Shown: in pieces, positions 1 to 6,534 of the stretch
How positions within the stretch are numbered: position 1 is the stretch's first letter
Layout: every line of letters begins with the position of its first letter
From: an uncultured Tidjanibacter sp.
GTDB lineage: Bacteria > Bacteroidota > Bacteroidia > Bacteroidales > Rikenellaceae
Direction of reading: 5' to 3'
NCBI GenBank assembly: GCA_934663885.1
Contig: CAKUKW010000100.1
Coordinates: 1 to 7,367 of the forward strand
Length of the DNA stretch: 7,367 nt
The notes under the pieces: model-generated
What the model saw: the letters and a program-made list of their open reading frames with translations, nothing else
Told to the model about the DNA's origin: nothing
Databases searched by the model: none
Made by a program: the position numbers and the translations under genes

Positions 1-991
<991 letters not shown>

Positions 992-1009
992 CGGAGATAT
1001 TTCATATAT

Positions 1010-1038
1010 AAAAAGCCGCCCGGAAAAGGCGGCTTTTT
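1010..1038 (+). terminator. Intrinsic terminator after gapA
   Basis: An 11-bp perfect stem (AAAAAGCCGCC pairing with GGCGGCTTTTT) encloses a 7-base loop and ends in five T residues. It begins 18 bases after the gapA stop codon. The A-run on the 5' arm means it could in principle also work on the opposite strand, but no minus-strand gene runs into it here. Confidence 0.92.
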
Positions 1039-1088
1039 AAATCCATAGATGCAACAATGGAGTTGGTGTCGGCGTCATAACAAAAAAC

Positions 1089-1667
1089 ATGCTTATGAAA
1101 AAGAAATTTTCTATTATTGTTGCGGCAGCGCTGAGTTTGTCGGCGGCACTGGTATTGCCCGCCTGCAATAAATTGGGGCCTGATTGTGCTCCGCTTACCT
1201 ATACGGATGCCTTCGAAACCCTTGGAGGCATGCGCTATGTGAATGTAACCGAGCGGGCCGGTTCTACGGAGAGGATTTTCAAAGGGTATATAGTTTTTGA
1301 CAAGGCCGCTGATAGCGGCGATTCCGGCAGTTTGGAATTTACGGTCCGCGAATATGCAGGAATATATCCCGAAAACAAAGAAATAACGGTACTTAGGATT
1401 CCGGTAGTTTTTATTAGCGGCGAGGTTGGCGATGCCGGTTTGTATGTGTATGAAAAAATGACCGTGGAATATATGGGCGATGAATATGAGGTGCGCGTTA
1501 CTGTCCGGGGCAGTGTAAAGGTGCGCGGTTCTACAAGATGCAGTCCTGTTCCCACGGATGAGAGGTTTGACTTGAATATGGATGTGAGCTTTACGCTTCC
1601 GGCCGCCGGTGAAGAAGGCGGGTACAGGGAAATGAAGTTCAGTATCAGCGATAACAGGGCATATTAA
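1089..1667 (+). CDS. Predicted lipoprotein of unknown function
   Basis: I do not recognise a family for this 192-residue protein. The N-terminus is a typical lipoprotein signal: basic MLMKKK, a hydrophobic core at about residues 7-23, and a lipobox-like LPAC with Cys26 as the expected lipidation site. Proline at -2 is unusual for a lipobox. The residues after the Cys (NKLGPD) do not form the acidic surface-export signal known in Bacteroidota, so the location could be the periplasmic face; this is inference. The mature part is rich in alternating hydrophobic/polar segments (for example GYIVFDK, LEFTVREYAG, VRVTVRGSVKVRG, DVSFTL), suggesting a beta-sandwich or barrel, with two further cysteines. 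The A-rich AACAAAAAAC just before base 1089 favours that start; an in-frame ATG at 1095 giving MKKKFSII is equally possible. It lies between two terminators. I see no clear TAnnTTTG box in the 50 bases upstream, so it may depend on read-through from gapA. Confidence 0.82.
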   Translation: MLMKKKFSIIVAAALSLSAALVLPACNKLGPDCAPLTYTDAFETLGGMRYVNVTERAGSTERIFKGYIVFDKAADSGDSGSLEFTVREYAGIYPENKEITVLRIPVVFISGEVGDAGLYVYEKMTVEYMGDEYEVRVTVRGSVKVRGSTRCSPVPTDERFDLNMDVSFTLPAAGEEGGYREMKFSISDNRAY

Positions 1668-1685
1668 AGTTTAGTATCTATAGCT

Positions 1686-1715
1686 AAGCGGCGGTTTTTA
1701 AAACCGCCGCTTTTT
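1686..1715 (+). terminator. Intrinsic terminator after lipoprotein gene
   Basis: A 12-bp perfect stem (AAGCGGCGGTTT with AAACCGCCGCTT) with a three-base loop is followed by further T residues. It starts 18 bases after the lipoprotein stop. It separates that gene from the glutamine synthetase regulatory region. Confidence 0.9.
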
Positions 1716-1744
1716 ATTTTTCATAATATAGCAATCCGGGCTTA

Positions 1745-1752
1745 TATATTTG
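1745..1752 (+). promoter_or_regulatory. Candidate upstream -7 box for glutamine synthetase
   Basis: TATATTTG is a perfect match to the Bacteroidota -7 consensus TAnnTTTG. No convincing -33 TTTG element lies 19-21 bases upstream; the nearest T-rich stretch is the tail of the preceding terminator. If used, transcription would begin about 160 bases before the glutamine synthetase start. The region is AT-rich, so a chance match is possible. Confidence 0.35.
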
Positions 1753-1764
1753 TTCTGAAATAAC

Positions 1765-1784
1765 ATAAATTGATTTCAATTTAT
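1765..1784. promoter_or_regulatory. Perfect 20-base palindrome, candidate operator
   Basis: ATAAATTGA and TCAATTTAT are exact reverse complements separated by only TT, giving 9-bp arms. The site lies between two -7-like boxes, centred about 43 bases upstream of the proximal -7 box, which is where an activator or repressor dimer could bind. The TTGA-TT-TCAA core has half-sites like CRP/FNR boxes, but the 2-base spacing is too short for that family. The binding protein is unknown and the operator role is inference. Confidence 0.45.
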
Positions 1785-1817
1785 CAGCAGAAAACTTTTT
1801 TCAACCGATTTATTATA

Positions 1818-1825
1818 TATATTTG
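1818..1825 (+). promoter_or_regulatory. Candidate main -7 box for glutamine synthetase
   Basis: TATATTTG matches the Bacteroidota -7 consensus TAnnTTTG exactly. It is followed by CAGAA, giving the 13-base string TATATTTGCAGAA that also occurs twice on the minus strand at 3985-3997 and 4063-4075. The -33 region is only a T-run (about 1796-1800), a weak match. The predicted RNA start is near 1832, giving a leader of about 80 bases. Confidence 0.55.
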
Positions 1826-1834
1826 CAGAAGAAT

Positions 1835-1872
1835 AAAGGCGCATGTTTTTCGTTAGTGGAGACAGCGCCTTT
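1835..1872 (+). promoter_or_regulatory. Leader hairpin before glutamine synthetase, with mini-ORF
   Basis: AAAGGCGC (1835-1842) and GCGCCTTT (1865-1872) pair perfectly over 8 bp. The loop is 22 bases, and TGT/ACA can extend the stem by 3 bp past a one-base bulge. It begins only a few bases after the predicted transcription start and is followed by one more T and then GATTCG, so it is too T-poor for a standard terminator. An ATG at 1843 opens a 10-codon frame (MFFVSGDSAF) ending in TGA at 1873-1875, right at the foot of the hairpin. A role in attenuation or mRNA stability is speculative. Confidence 0.4.
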
Positions 1873-1914
1873 TGATTCGATAAGAAAAGACAAAAACCTC
1901 AAAACCGAAATAAA

Positions 1915-3429
1915 ATGAACAAAGAAATGGACATCCGCTCGAATTCGCTTTCCAGGATTATGGGCAAGCCTGCGGCCGAGTTTACCAAAGCCGATATCAA
2001 GGCGTTCGTCAAGGAGTATGACATCCGAATGGTCAACCTTATGTACCCTGCTGCCGACGGCAGGCTCAAAACACTTAACTTCGTCGTAAATGATGAAAAC
2101 TATCTCGACTCGGTTCTTTCTTCGGGGGAGCGGGTTGACGGCTCGAGTCTGTTTCCGTTCATCGAGGCAGGAAGCAGCGACCTTTATGTAGTGCCACGCT
2201 TCCGTACGGCTTTCATCGACCCGTTCGCCGAACTTCCCACTCTCGTTTTCCTCTGCGCCTATTTCAATAAGGACGGGGAGAGACTGGAAAGCTCCCCCGA
2301 ATACATACTCCATAAAGCCGCCGAAACTTTCACCCGTGAAACGGGGATGAATTACGAGGCTATGGGCGAACTTGAATATTATGTTTCCATGCCGATAACC
2401 GAGGAGTTGGAGATGTATCCCGCGGTCAACCAGAAGGGTTACCATGAATCGGCTCCGTTCGCGAAATTCAACGATTTCCGTACGGACTGTATGCATCATA
2501 TAGCCATTGCGGGCGGACTTATGAAATACGGACATTCGGAAGTAGGTAACTTTACCCTCGACGGCCGTATCTACGAGCAGAACGAGATAGAGTTCCTGCC
2601 TACAAATGTTGAGGATGCCGCCGACCAGCTTATGGTAGCGAAATGGATTATCCGGAACCTCGGTTACCTGTATGGCCTCGACGTGAGTTTCGCACCTAAG
2701 ATTACGGAAGGTAAGGCCGGTTCGGGTCTTCACGTACACATGCGTATTATGAAAGATGGTAAGAATCTTATGCTCGATGGTTCGGGTAAATTATCCGAAA
2801 CCGCACGCAGGGCCATCGCCGGTATGATGAAACTTGCACCGTCTATCACTGCTTTCGGCAATACGAATCCTACGTCATATTTCCGCCTCGTCCCCCACCA
2901 GGAAGCGCCTACCAATATTTGCTGGGGCGACCGCAATCGTTCGGTTCTTGTAAGGGTACCACTGGGATGGACAAGCCGGAAAGATATGTCGGCCCGGGTC
3001 AATCCGCTTGAAAAGCCGGAAACGAGAGACACTTCGTCCAAGCAGACCGTCGAGATACGCTCGGCAGACGGCTCGGCTGATATTTACATGTTGTTGGCAT
3101 CGCTTTGCGTAGCATGCCGTTACGGTCTCCAGATGCCCGACGGGCTCGAGGTTGCCGAAAAGACCTATGTGGATGTCAATATACACAAGGACGAAAACAA
3201 GGACAGGGTAGCCAGCCTTGAACAGCTTCCTGACAGTTGCGTAGCATCGGCAAAGGAGTTGGAGCGCCAGAGGGAAGCCTACGAACAGTACGGCGTTTTC
3301 GATAAGGGTACTATCAACAGCATAATAACCAAGCTGAGCGCATATAACGACTCCGACATACGTAAGGAGATAAAGGCCAATCCGGAATTAATGAAAGAGA
3401 TGGTAAAACAATATTATTATTGCGGATAA
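1915..3429 (+). CDS. glnA: Glutamine synthetase, type I-like (about 500-residue form)
   Basis: This cytosolic enzyme is predicted to make glutamine from glutamate, ammonia and ATP. It is 504 residues with an N-terminal beta-grasp region (about 36-105) and a C-terminal catalytic barrel. The active-site set is visible: DGSS at 75-78, SSDLYVVP at 87-94, metal-site glutamates in GELEYYV (E152, E154), E209 in SEVGNF and QNEIEF (E224), GSGLHVHM (H273), SYFRLVPHQEAP (R324, E330), WGDRNRS (R340, R342) and VEIRSADGS (E380, R382). There is a short insertion between EVG and QNEIEF relative to the common form. I do not see the tyrosine motif used for adenylylation, so covalent control by GlnE looks unlikely. 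It is far shorter than the roughly 700-residue GSIII that many Bacteroidota also carry. Related gamma-glutamyl ligases share the fold, so the substrate is inferred. The A-rich CGAAATAAA before base 1915 supports the start; ATG at 1927 is an alternative. It is probably a single-gene transcript. Confidence 0.93.
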   Translation: MNKEMDIRSNSLSRIMGKPAAEFTKADIKAFVKEYDIRMVNLMYPAADGRLKTLNFVVNDENYLDSVLSSGERVDGSSLFPFIEAGSSDLYVVPRFRTAFIDPFAELPTLVFLCAYFNKDGERLESSPEYILHKAAETFTRETGMNYEAMGELEYYVSMPITEELEMYPAVNQKGYHESAPFAKFNDFRTDCMHHIAIAGGLMKYGHSEVGNFTLDGRIYEQNEIEFLPTNVEDAADQLMVAKWIIRNLGYLYGLDVSFAPKITEGKAGSGLHVHMRIMKDGKNLMLDGSGKLSETARRAIAGMMKLAPSITAFGNTNPTSYFRLVPHQEAPTNICWGDRNRSVLVRVPLGWTSRKDMSARVNPLEKPETRDTSSKQTVEIRSADGSADIYMLLASLCVACRYGLQMPDGLEVAEKTYVDVNIHKDENKDRVASLEQLPDSCVASAKELERQREAYEQYGVFDKGTINSIITKLSAYNDSDIRKEIKANPELMKEMVKQYYYCG

Positions 3430-3446
3430 TCTCTAACGGATAATAT

Positions 3447-3480
3447 AAAAAGAGCCGCGGGAATTCCCGCGGCTCTTTTT
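3447..3480. terminator. Perfect bidirectional terminator
   Basis: The arms AAAAAGAGCCGCGGG and CCCGCGGCTCTTTTT pair perfectly over 15 bp around an AATT loop. It lies 17 bases after the glutamine synthetase stop and 32 bases beyond the stop of the convergent minus-strand DUF4834-like gene. The A/T runs on both flanks mean it can end transcription from either side. Confidence 0.94.
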
Positions 3481-3512
3481 ATTAAATAAATATCGAACCG
3501 TTTCCGCCTACA

Positions 3513-3887
3513 TCATTCTTCTTCAGATGTTGTCTCTTCGGTATATTCTTCATACTCCACGTAACTACCCACGTCATTTCTGACGACTTTCGTGGTCGAT
3601 GAAGAAGTGCGGTTAACGGTAACTTCGCCTTCCGGCCTGCGCTCCCGGGCGCCCCTGCGTGCATTAGGATTACTGCCTGCAGGATTACCAGCTTGTTGCT
3701 GTTCGTACATCTGCCGCCTGACGCGGTTTATCCTGAAACGGAAAATAAGTATTAGTATGATTCCAAGGACAAGAATTCCCATAAAAATATAAAATATAAA
3801 ACCCAGGACGTCCCCAAACGAAAAGACACCCAGGAGCATCAATACCAAAAGTATTACAAGTACGTATGTTCCGGCATTACTGCGCAT
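3513..3887 (-). CDS. DUF4834-like small membrane protein
   Basis: The function is unknown. It is a 124-residue protein with two hydrophobic segments (about residues 7-22 and 27-50). A basic stretch follows (FRINRVRRQ), then a low-complexity hydrophilic region rich in Q, N, P and R, and an acidic end (EYEEYTEETTSEEE). By the positive-inside tendency the tail after the second segment should be cytoplasmic. The architecture and the late VGSYVEYEEY motif fit the Bacteroidota DUF4834 family as I remember it. The frame stays open up to ATG at 4025, but the first 46 codons of that extension lie in a repeat-like promoter region and look noncoding, so I place the start at the MRSNAGTYV methionine (3885-3887). 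A -7 box at 3990-3997 would give a leader of about 100 bases. It stands alone and ends at the shared terminator with glutamine synthetase. Confidence 0.82.
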   Translation of the reverse strand: MRSNAGTYVLVILLVLMLLGVFSFGDVLGFIFYIFMGILVLGIILILIFRFRINRVRRQMYEQQQAGNPAGSNPNARRGARERRPEGEVTVNRTSSSTTKVVRNDVGSYVEYEEYTEETTSEEE

Positions 3888-3989
3888 TAATATGGTGTTT
3901 TGTATTGTTAATTTATTATGCCATATAACTGTGCCGCACTTATAAGCCACGTTTGCTTGAACATGCCGCCAGTTGAAGTTTATATTCTG

Positions 3990-3997
3990 CAAATATA
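3990..3997 (-). promoter_or_regulatory. Candidate -7 box for the DUF4834-like gene
   Basis: Read on the minus strand this is TATATTTG, a perfect TAnnTTTG. Exactly 19 bases upstream is TTCG (4020-4017), one mismatch from the -33 TTTG element at the expected spacing. This is the best-supported promoter in the window. RNA would start near 3984, about 97 bases before the chosen start codon. Confidence 0.6.
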
Positions 3998-4067
3998 GTG
4001 AAAGCCGGGCGCAGAGCGAAGGCAAGTTTTCTTGCGGGAGCTATGCCAAGGCGCATCCTATATTCTG

Positions 4068-4075
4068 CAAATATA
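4068..4075 (-). promoter_or_regulatory. Second minus-strand -7-like box (distal repeat copy)
   Basis: TATATTTG on the minus strand, inside the distal copy of the 17-bp repeat. No -33-like sequence is seen 19-21 bases upstream, so this copy may be inactive or a weak distal start for the DUF4834-like gene. Confidence 0.35.
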
Positions 4076-4164
4076 ACTCATTTTTTACGTTATTAGTATA
4101 ACTTGGTGTGCTATAATATATTCTTATACCCTGCGTTTTCGCTGGTCGAACCGAAAAAAAAGGT

Positions 4165-4172
4165 TAGATTTG
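4165..4172 (+). promoter_or_regulatory. Candidate -7 box for rubredoxin
   Basis: TAGATTTG matches TAnnTTTG. The only -33-like string, TTCG near 4138-4141, is 23 bases away, longer than the usual 19-21. Transcription would start near 4179, about 50 bases before the rubredoxin ATG. Confidence 0.45.
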
Positions 4173-4231
4173 TATGTCGGGAAAGGTTCCGGCTCCGTAA
4201 CATATTATTAACTTTAAAATACGCAGGCGAT

Positions 4232-4393
4232 ATGAAAAAATACATTTGTAAGGTATGCGGTTGGGTATACGATCCCAAGGACGGCGACCCCGACTCAAAT
4301 ATAGCGCCCGGAACGGCTTTTGAAGATATACCCCACGATTGGGTATGTCCCGTATGCGGGGTGGGGAAGGACGATTTCGAACCCGTGGACTGA
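4232..4393 (+). CDS. rub: Rubredoxin
   Basis: This small soluble one-electron carrier binds a single iron through four cysteines. It is 53 residues, the standard length for simple rubredoxins. The two ligand pairs are YICKVCG (Cys6, Cys9) and CPVCG (Cys39, Cys42). The conserved YDP (13-15), the GDP/APGT loop and the DDFEP tail are all present, along with the aromatic core residues Tyr13, Phe30 and Trp37. The frame is open upstream to 4103, but the family starts almost exactly at [10 protein letters not shown], so I chose the ATG at 4232. No partner gene such as rubrerythrin or a superoxide reductase is adjacent, so its redox partners are not shown by context. It is a single-gene unit with its own -7 box and a terminator directly after the stop. 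In anaerobic Bacteroidota rubredoxins are usually linked to oxygen or peroxide detoxification, which is inference here. Confidence 0.96.
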   Translation: MKKYICKVCGWVYDPKDGDPDSNIAPGTAFEDIPHDWVCPVCGVGKDDFEPVD

Positions 4394-4403
4394 TACTCAC
4401 AGC

Positions 4404-4441
4404 CACTAAAAAGGCGCGTTGTATAACGCGCCTTTTTAGTG
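4404..4441. terminator. Perfect bidirectional terminator
   Basis: A 17-bp perfect stem (arms at 4404-4420 and 4425-4441) encloses a GTAT loop. The core is AAAAAGGCGCGTT with AACGCGCCTTTTT. It serves the rubredoxin gene on the plus strand (stop 10 bases before) and the convergent DUF4293-like gene on the minus strand (stop 11 bases beyond). The A/T runs allow termination both ways. Confidence 0.94.
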
Positions 4442-4452
4442 CTCATATCCAC

Positions 4453-4920
4453 TTACCTTATCCTGTTAAGGGATTTTAAAAGTAAGATATCCTTTTTTAC
4501 CCCGCGCAGGGCCAGCCAGTTGAGCAGTAATGCTATTGCGGGAAAGAACATAGGCACTGCCAGGGTGGTAGCCGATATTTCAAACTGGTCGGCGAATGCT
4601 GCTGCGAGTTTATAGAAGAACAGCAATGCAATTATTTGCGCTCCCAACAGCAATGCGAATTCCGACATGCACAGCCTGTATTGTATAAGCCTCTTTTTGA
4701 AAAGGAAAATATTTACCAACGGTAACAGGGCCGCGGCTGAAATTATAATTCCGAGTCCCCAGGTGTAGATCCGTTCGCCGCCACCGACAGGCTCCAGCCA
4801 GAAAGCGCGCATTCCATACTCTTCGCCTCCGGCTATTATATATCCTGCAGGAAAAAAAATCATAAGGCCCATAATTACGGCCGTAAGAAACATGTACAAT
4901 GTCTGTATTCTCTGTATCAT
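4453..4920 (-). CDS. DUF4293-like four-helix membrane protein
   Basis: The function is unknown. It is 155 residues with four predicted membrane helices (about 7-29, 53-74, 86-103 and 120-138). The N-terminal MIQRIQTLYMFL, the RLIQYRLC segment between helices 2 and 3, and the ending LLLNWLALRGVKKDILLLKSLNRIR (cited here as motif names LNWLALRG and VKKD) are features I associate with the Bacteroidota family DUF4293. The basic C-terminus should be cytoplasmic. It is the last gene of a three-gene leftward operon, starting 12 bases after the glycosyltransferase stop, and ends at the shared terminator with rubredoxin. The tight spacing suggests co-expression with the glycosyltransferase but does not prove a shared task. 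Confidence 0.87.
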   Translation of the reverse strand: MIQRIQTLYMFLTAVIMGLMIFFPAGYIIAGGEEYGMRAFWLEPVGGGERIYTWGLGIIISAAALLPLVNIFLFKKRLIQYRLCMSEFALLLGAQIIALLFFYKLAAAFADQFEISATTLAVPMFFPAIALLLNWLALRGVKKDILLLKSLNRIR

Positions 4921-4932
4921 GATAAAATGGTT

Positions 4933-5895
4933 TTAAATTTCTTCGTCGATAAGGTAATGGTTACGGTCGGGGGAGTTGCGGTTGATAAGCTCACCAAGGA
5001 AGCCGGCGAGGAAAAGCAGGACTCCCAGTACGACGGCCAGCAGGCAGAGATAGAATAACGGTTGGTCCGTAACCTGGCGGAATACCATGCCGTGGGACTG
5101 CCTGTACAGTTTTTGGGATATTATAACTATGACCGCCACGAATCCGAAGAGGAACATAAGTGTACCCAACCCGCCGAAAAAGTACATTGGGCTCCGGCCA
5201 AACCGTGATGTGAACATTACGGAGATCAGGTCGAGGTAGCCTTTGACGGCCCTTTCCCATCCGAATTTGCTTTTGCCGTATTTACGCGCCTGATGATTTA
5301 CTTCTTTTTCTCCGATCTTTTGGAAACCGGCTTTTTTGGCCAGTATCGGAATATAGCGGTGCATTTCTCCATAGACTTCTATACTTTTCACCACTTTGCT
5401 GCGATATGCCTTGAGACCGCAGTTGAAGTCGTGGAGCTTTATACCCGACACCACCCTTGCCGTGGCATTGAAGAATTTACTGGGTAATCGTTTGCCAGCA
5501 GGATCTTTGCGGCATTTCTTCCACCCCGATACCATGTCGTATCCGTCCTCTTTTATCATCCGGTAAAGTCCGGGTATCTCGTCGGGTGAGTCCTGTAAAT
5601 CGGCGTCCATGGTTATCACAACATCACCCAATGCCGCCTCGAATCCGCTGTACAGCGCCGGACTCTTGCCGTAATTGCGCCGGAAACGGATACCTCTTAC
5701 ATGGGGATTTGCATCCTTCAGCGAGGCGATAACCTCCCAAGAGTCGTCACTGCTGCCGTCGTCGATGAATATTATCTCATAACTGAAGCTGTTTGCATCC
5801 ATCACACGGGCAATCCACGATTCCAGTTCGGGCAGCGATTCGCTCTCGTTAAGCAGGGGTATTACTACGGATATGTCTGGATTATTTCCGTGCAT
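4933..5895 (-). CDS. Membrane family-2 glycosyltransferase, DPM1/GtrB type
   Basis: This is predicted to move a sugar from a nucleotide donor onto a polyprenyl phosphate at the cytoplasmic face of the inner membrane. With the chosen start it is 320 residues. A GT-A domain (about 7-225) has ISVVIPLLNE, the nucleotide-binding FIDDGSSD (43-50) and the metal-binding DADLQDSP (97-104). FNCGLKAYR (157-165) and HQARKYGKSKFG (201-212) are typical of the DPM1-like bacterial group. Two membrane helices follow (about 236-260 and 280-304), then a short charged tail ending DEEI. The donor sugar cannot be read from sequence. The frame stays open to ATG at 5943, which would overlap the upstream gene; ATGs at 5925 and 5922 are also possible. 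I prefer the ATG at 5895, 10 bases after the DUF4199-like stop, because it sits just before the conserved first strand. It is the middle gene of a leftward operon. Confidence 0.92.
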   Translation of the reverse strand: MHGNNPDISVVIPLLNESESLPELESWIARVMDANSFSYEIIFIDDGSSDDSWEVIASLKDANPHVRGIRFRRNYGKSPALYSGFEAALGDVVITMDADLQDSPDEIPGLYRMIKEDGYDMVSGWKKCRKDPAGKRLPSKFFNATARVVSGIKLHDFNCGLKAYRSKVVKSIEVYGEMHRYIPILAKKAGFQKIGEKEVNHQARKYGKSKFGWERAVKGYLDLISVMFTSRFGRSPMYFFGGLGTLMFLFGFVAVIVIISQKLYRQSHGMVFRQVTDQPLFYLCLLAVVLGVLLFLAGFLGELINRNSPDRNHYLIDEEI

Positions 5896-5905
5896 ACGAA
5901 GAGGG

Positions 5906-6460
5906 TTAGTCGTCTTCTTCATCATCCTCGCGGGCGAAGACATTCGGATCTTTCTTGGCGAAAGCAGATGTAATCAATCCCGCAATGGTGCCGTAAATTA
6001 TATAACCGAACAATCCCGCAAAAATAAGGAAGAAAAGGTTGGTCTGCATATTCTTCATCATGAGGAAGTAGGTGTCCGACTCATTGTACGGTATCATACC
6101 GTCGAGTATGGACATGCTCGCCTCAAGGGTCTCTTCCAGGACATGCGGCGCTATGAAATTGTTCATAAGGTATTGGTAGATACCTGTCAGGAAGCCGACG
6201 AAAAGCATCATGCACACGCTAAAACCTACACATCTTCCATAAGAGAACCCCTCGGCAGGGTCGGCCTTTTTGCTGAGTTGGTTTGTGAAAAAATATATGA
6301 GATAGACGAAAAGACCTATATTTACTATCGAGAATATGGTTCTCAATATTCCCGACGGCTCTATTATAAACCGAAGAGCCGACATTAATATCACAACCAA
6401 TCCTATTATCGTCCCGCCTTTCATGGCCTGTTGCCAGAATATTTTTCCTGTGATCTTCAT
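5906..6460 (-). CDS. DUF4199-like membrane protein
   Basis: The function is unknown. It is 184 residues with four predicted membrane helices (about 14-33, 40-59, 74-99 and 141-166). The GFSYGRCVGF motif opening helix 3 and the ending GLITSAFAKKDP match what I recall of the Bacteroidota family DUF4199. The loop between helices 3 and 4 (about 100-140) is longer and probably faces the periplasm. The C-terminus is an acidic run (REDDEEDD). It is the first gene of the operon with the glycosyltransferase and the DUF4293-like gene. DUF4199 genes are, as I remember, often next to this glycosyltransferase type in Bacteroidota, which suggests an accessory role in lipid-linked sugar transfer; that is inference. 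A -7 box at 6551-6558 gives a leader of about 85 bases. Confidence 0.88.
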   Translation of the reverse strand: MKITGKIFWQQAMKGGTIIGLVVILMSALRFIIEPSGILRTIFSIVNIGLFVYLIYFFTNQLSKKADPAEGFSYGRCVGFSVCMMLFVGFLTGIYQYLMNNFIAPHVLEETLEASMSILDGMIPYNESDTYFLMMKNMQTNLFFLIFAGLFGYIIYGTIAGLITSAFAKKDPNVFAREDDEEDD

Positions 6461-6534
6461 GCGAAAAACTGTTTTAATTAAGTATTGCCCAACTATGGTA
6501 AAAGAACGGGCTTCACCGAAAAACCGTGCCGTGG

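Larger units (their letters stand above)
3981..4075 (-). repeat. 95-bp element bounded by a 17-bp direct repeat
   Basis: The 17-base string TATATTCTGCAAATATA occurs at 3981-3997 and again, identical, at 4059-4075. On the minus strand each copy reads TATATTTGCAGAATATA and so carries a -7-like TATATTTG. The copies enclose 61 bp that are more GC-rich and hold a small GCAAG-tttt-CTTGC hairpin (4022-4035). Each copy also has 6-bp inverted ends (TATATT/AATATA). On the minus strand the segment keeps an open frame of 38 codons (4056 down to stop 3940-3942), which I regard as incidental. From memory, similar promoter-bearing intergenic strings recur in Bacteroidales genomes, but this needs a genome search. 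Its boundaries may extend past the direct repeats. Confidence 0.55.

Noticed and set aside
1813..2739. A 308-codon open frame on the minus strand antisense to the glutamine synthetase start
   Set aside because: It lies almost wholly opposite a strongly conserved coding sequence, has no recognisable motif, and its composition reads as the complement of that gene. Long antisense frames are common opposite GC-biased codons.
3888..4025. A 46-residue N-terminal extension of the DUF4834-like protein
   Set aside because: The extension crosses the -7 box at 3990-3997 and is not membrane-like, while the internal methionine at 3885-3887 gives a standard-length small membrane protein.
3940..4056. A 38-codon minus-strand ORF inside the 95-bp element
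   Set aside because: It overlaps the predicted promoter and leader of the DUF4834-like gene and has no recognisable domain. The open frame looks like a by-product of the repeat. I kept the DNA element and not the ORF.
4103..4231. A 43-residue N-terminal extension of rubredoxin
   Set aside because: Rubredoxins of this type begin a few residues before the first CxxC pair. The extension would span the TAGATTTG promoter box and has no domain features.
5873..6388. A 171-codon plus-strand frame opposite the glycosyltransferase start and the DUF4199-like gene
   Set aside because: It is antisense to two well-supported membrane proteins and shows no independent coding signature.
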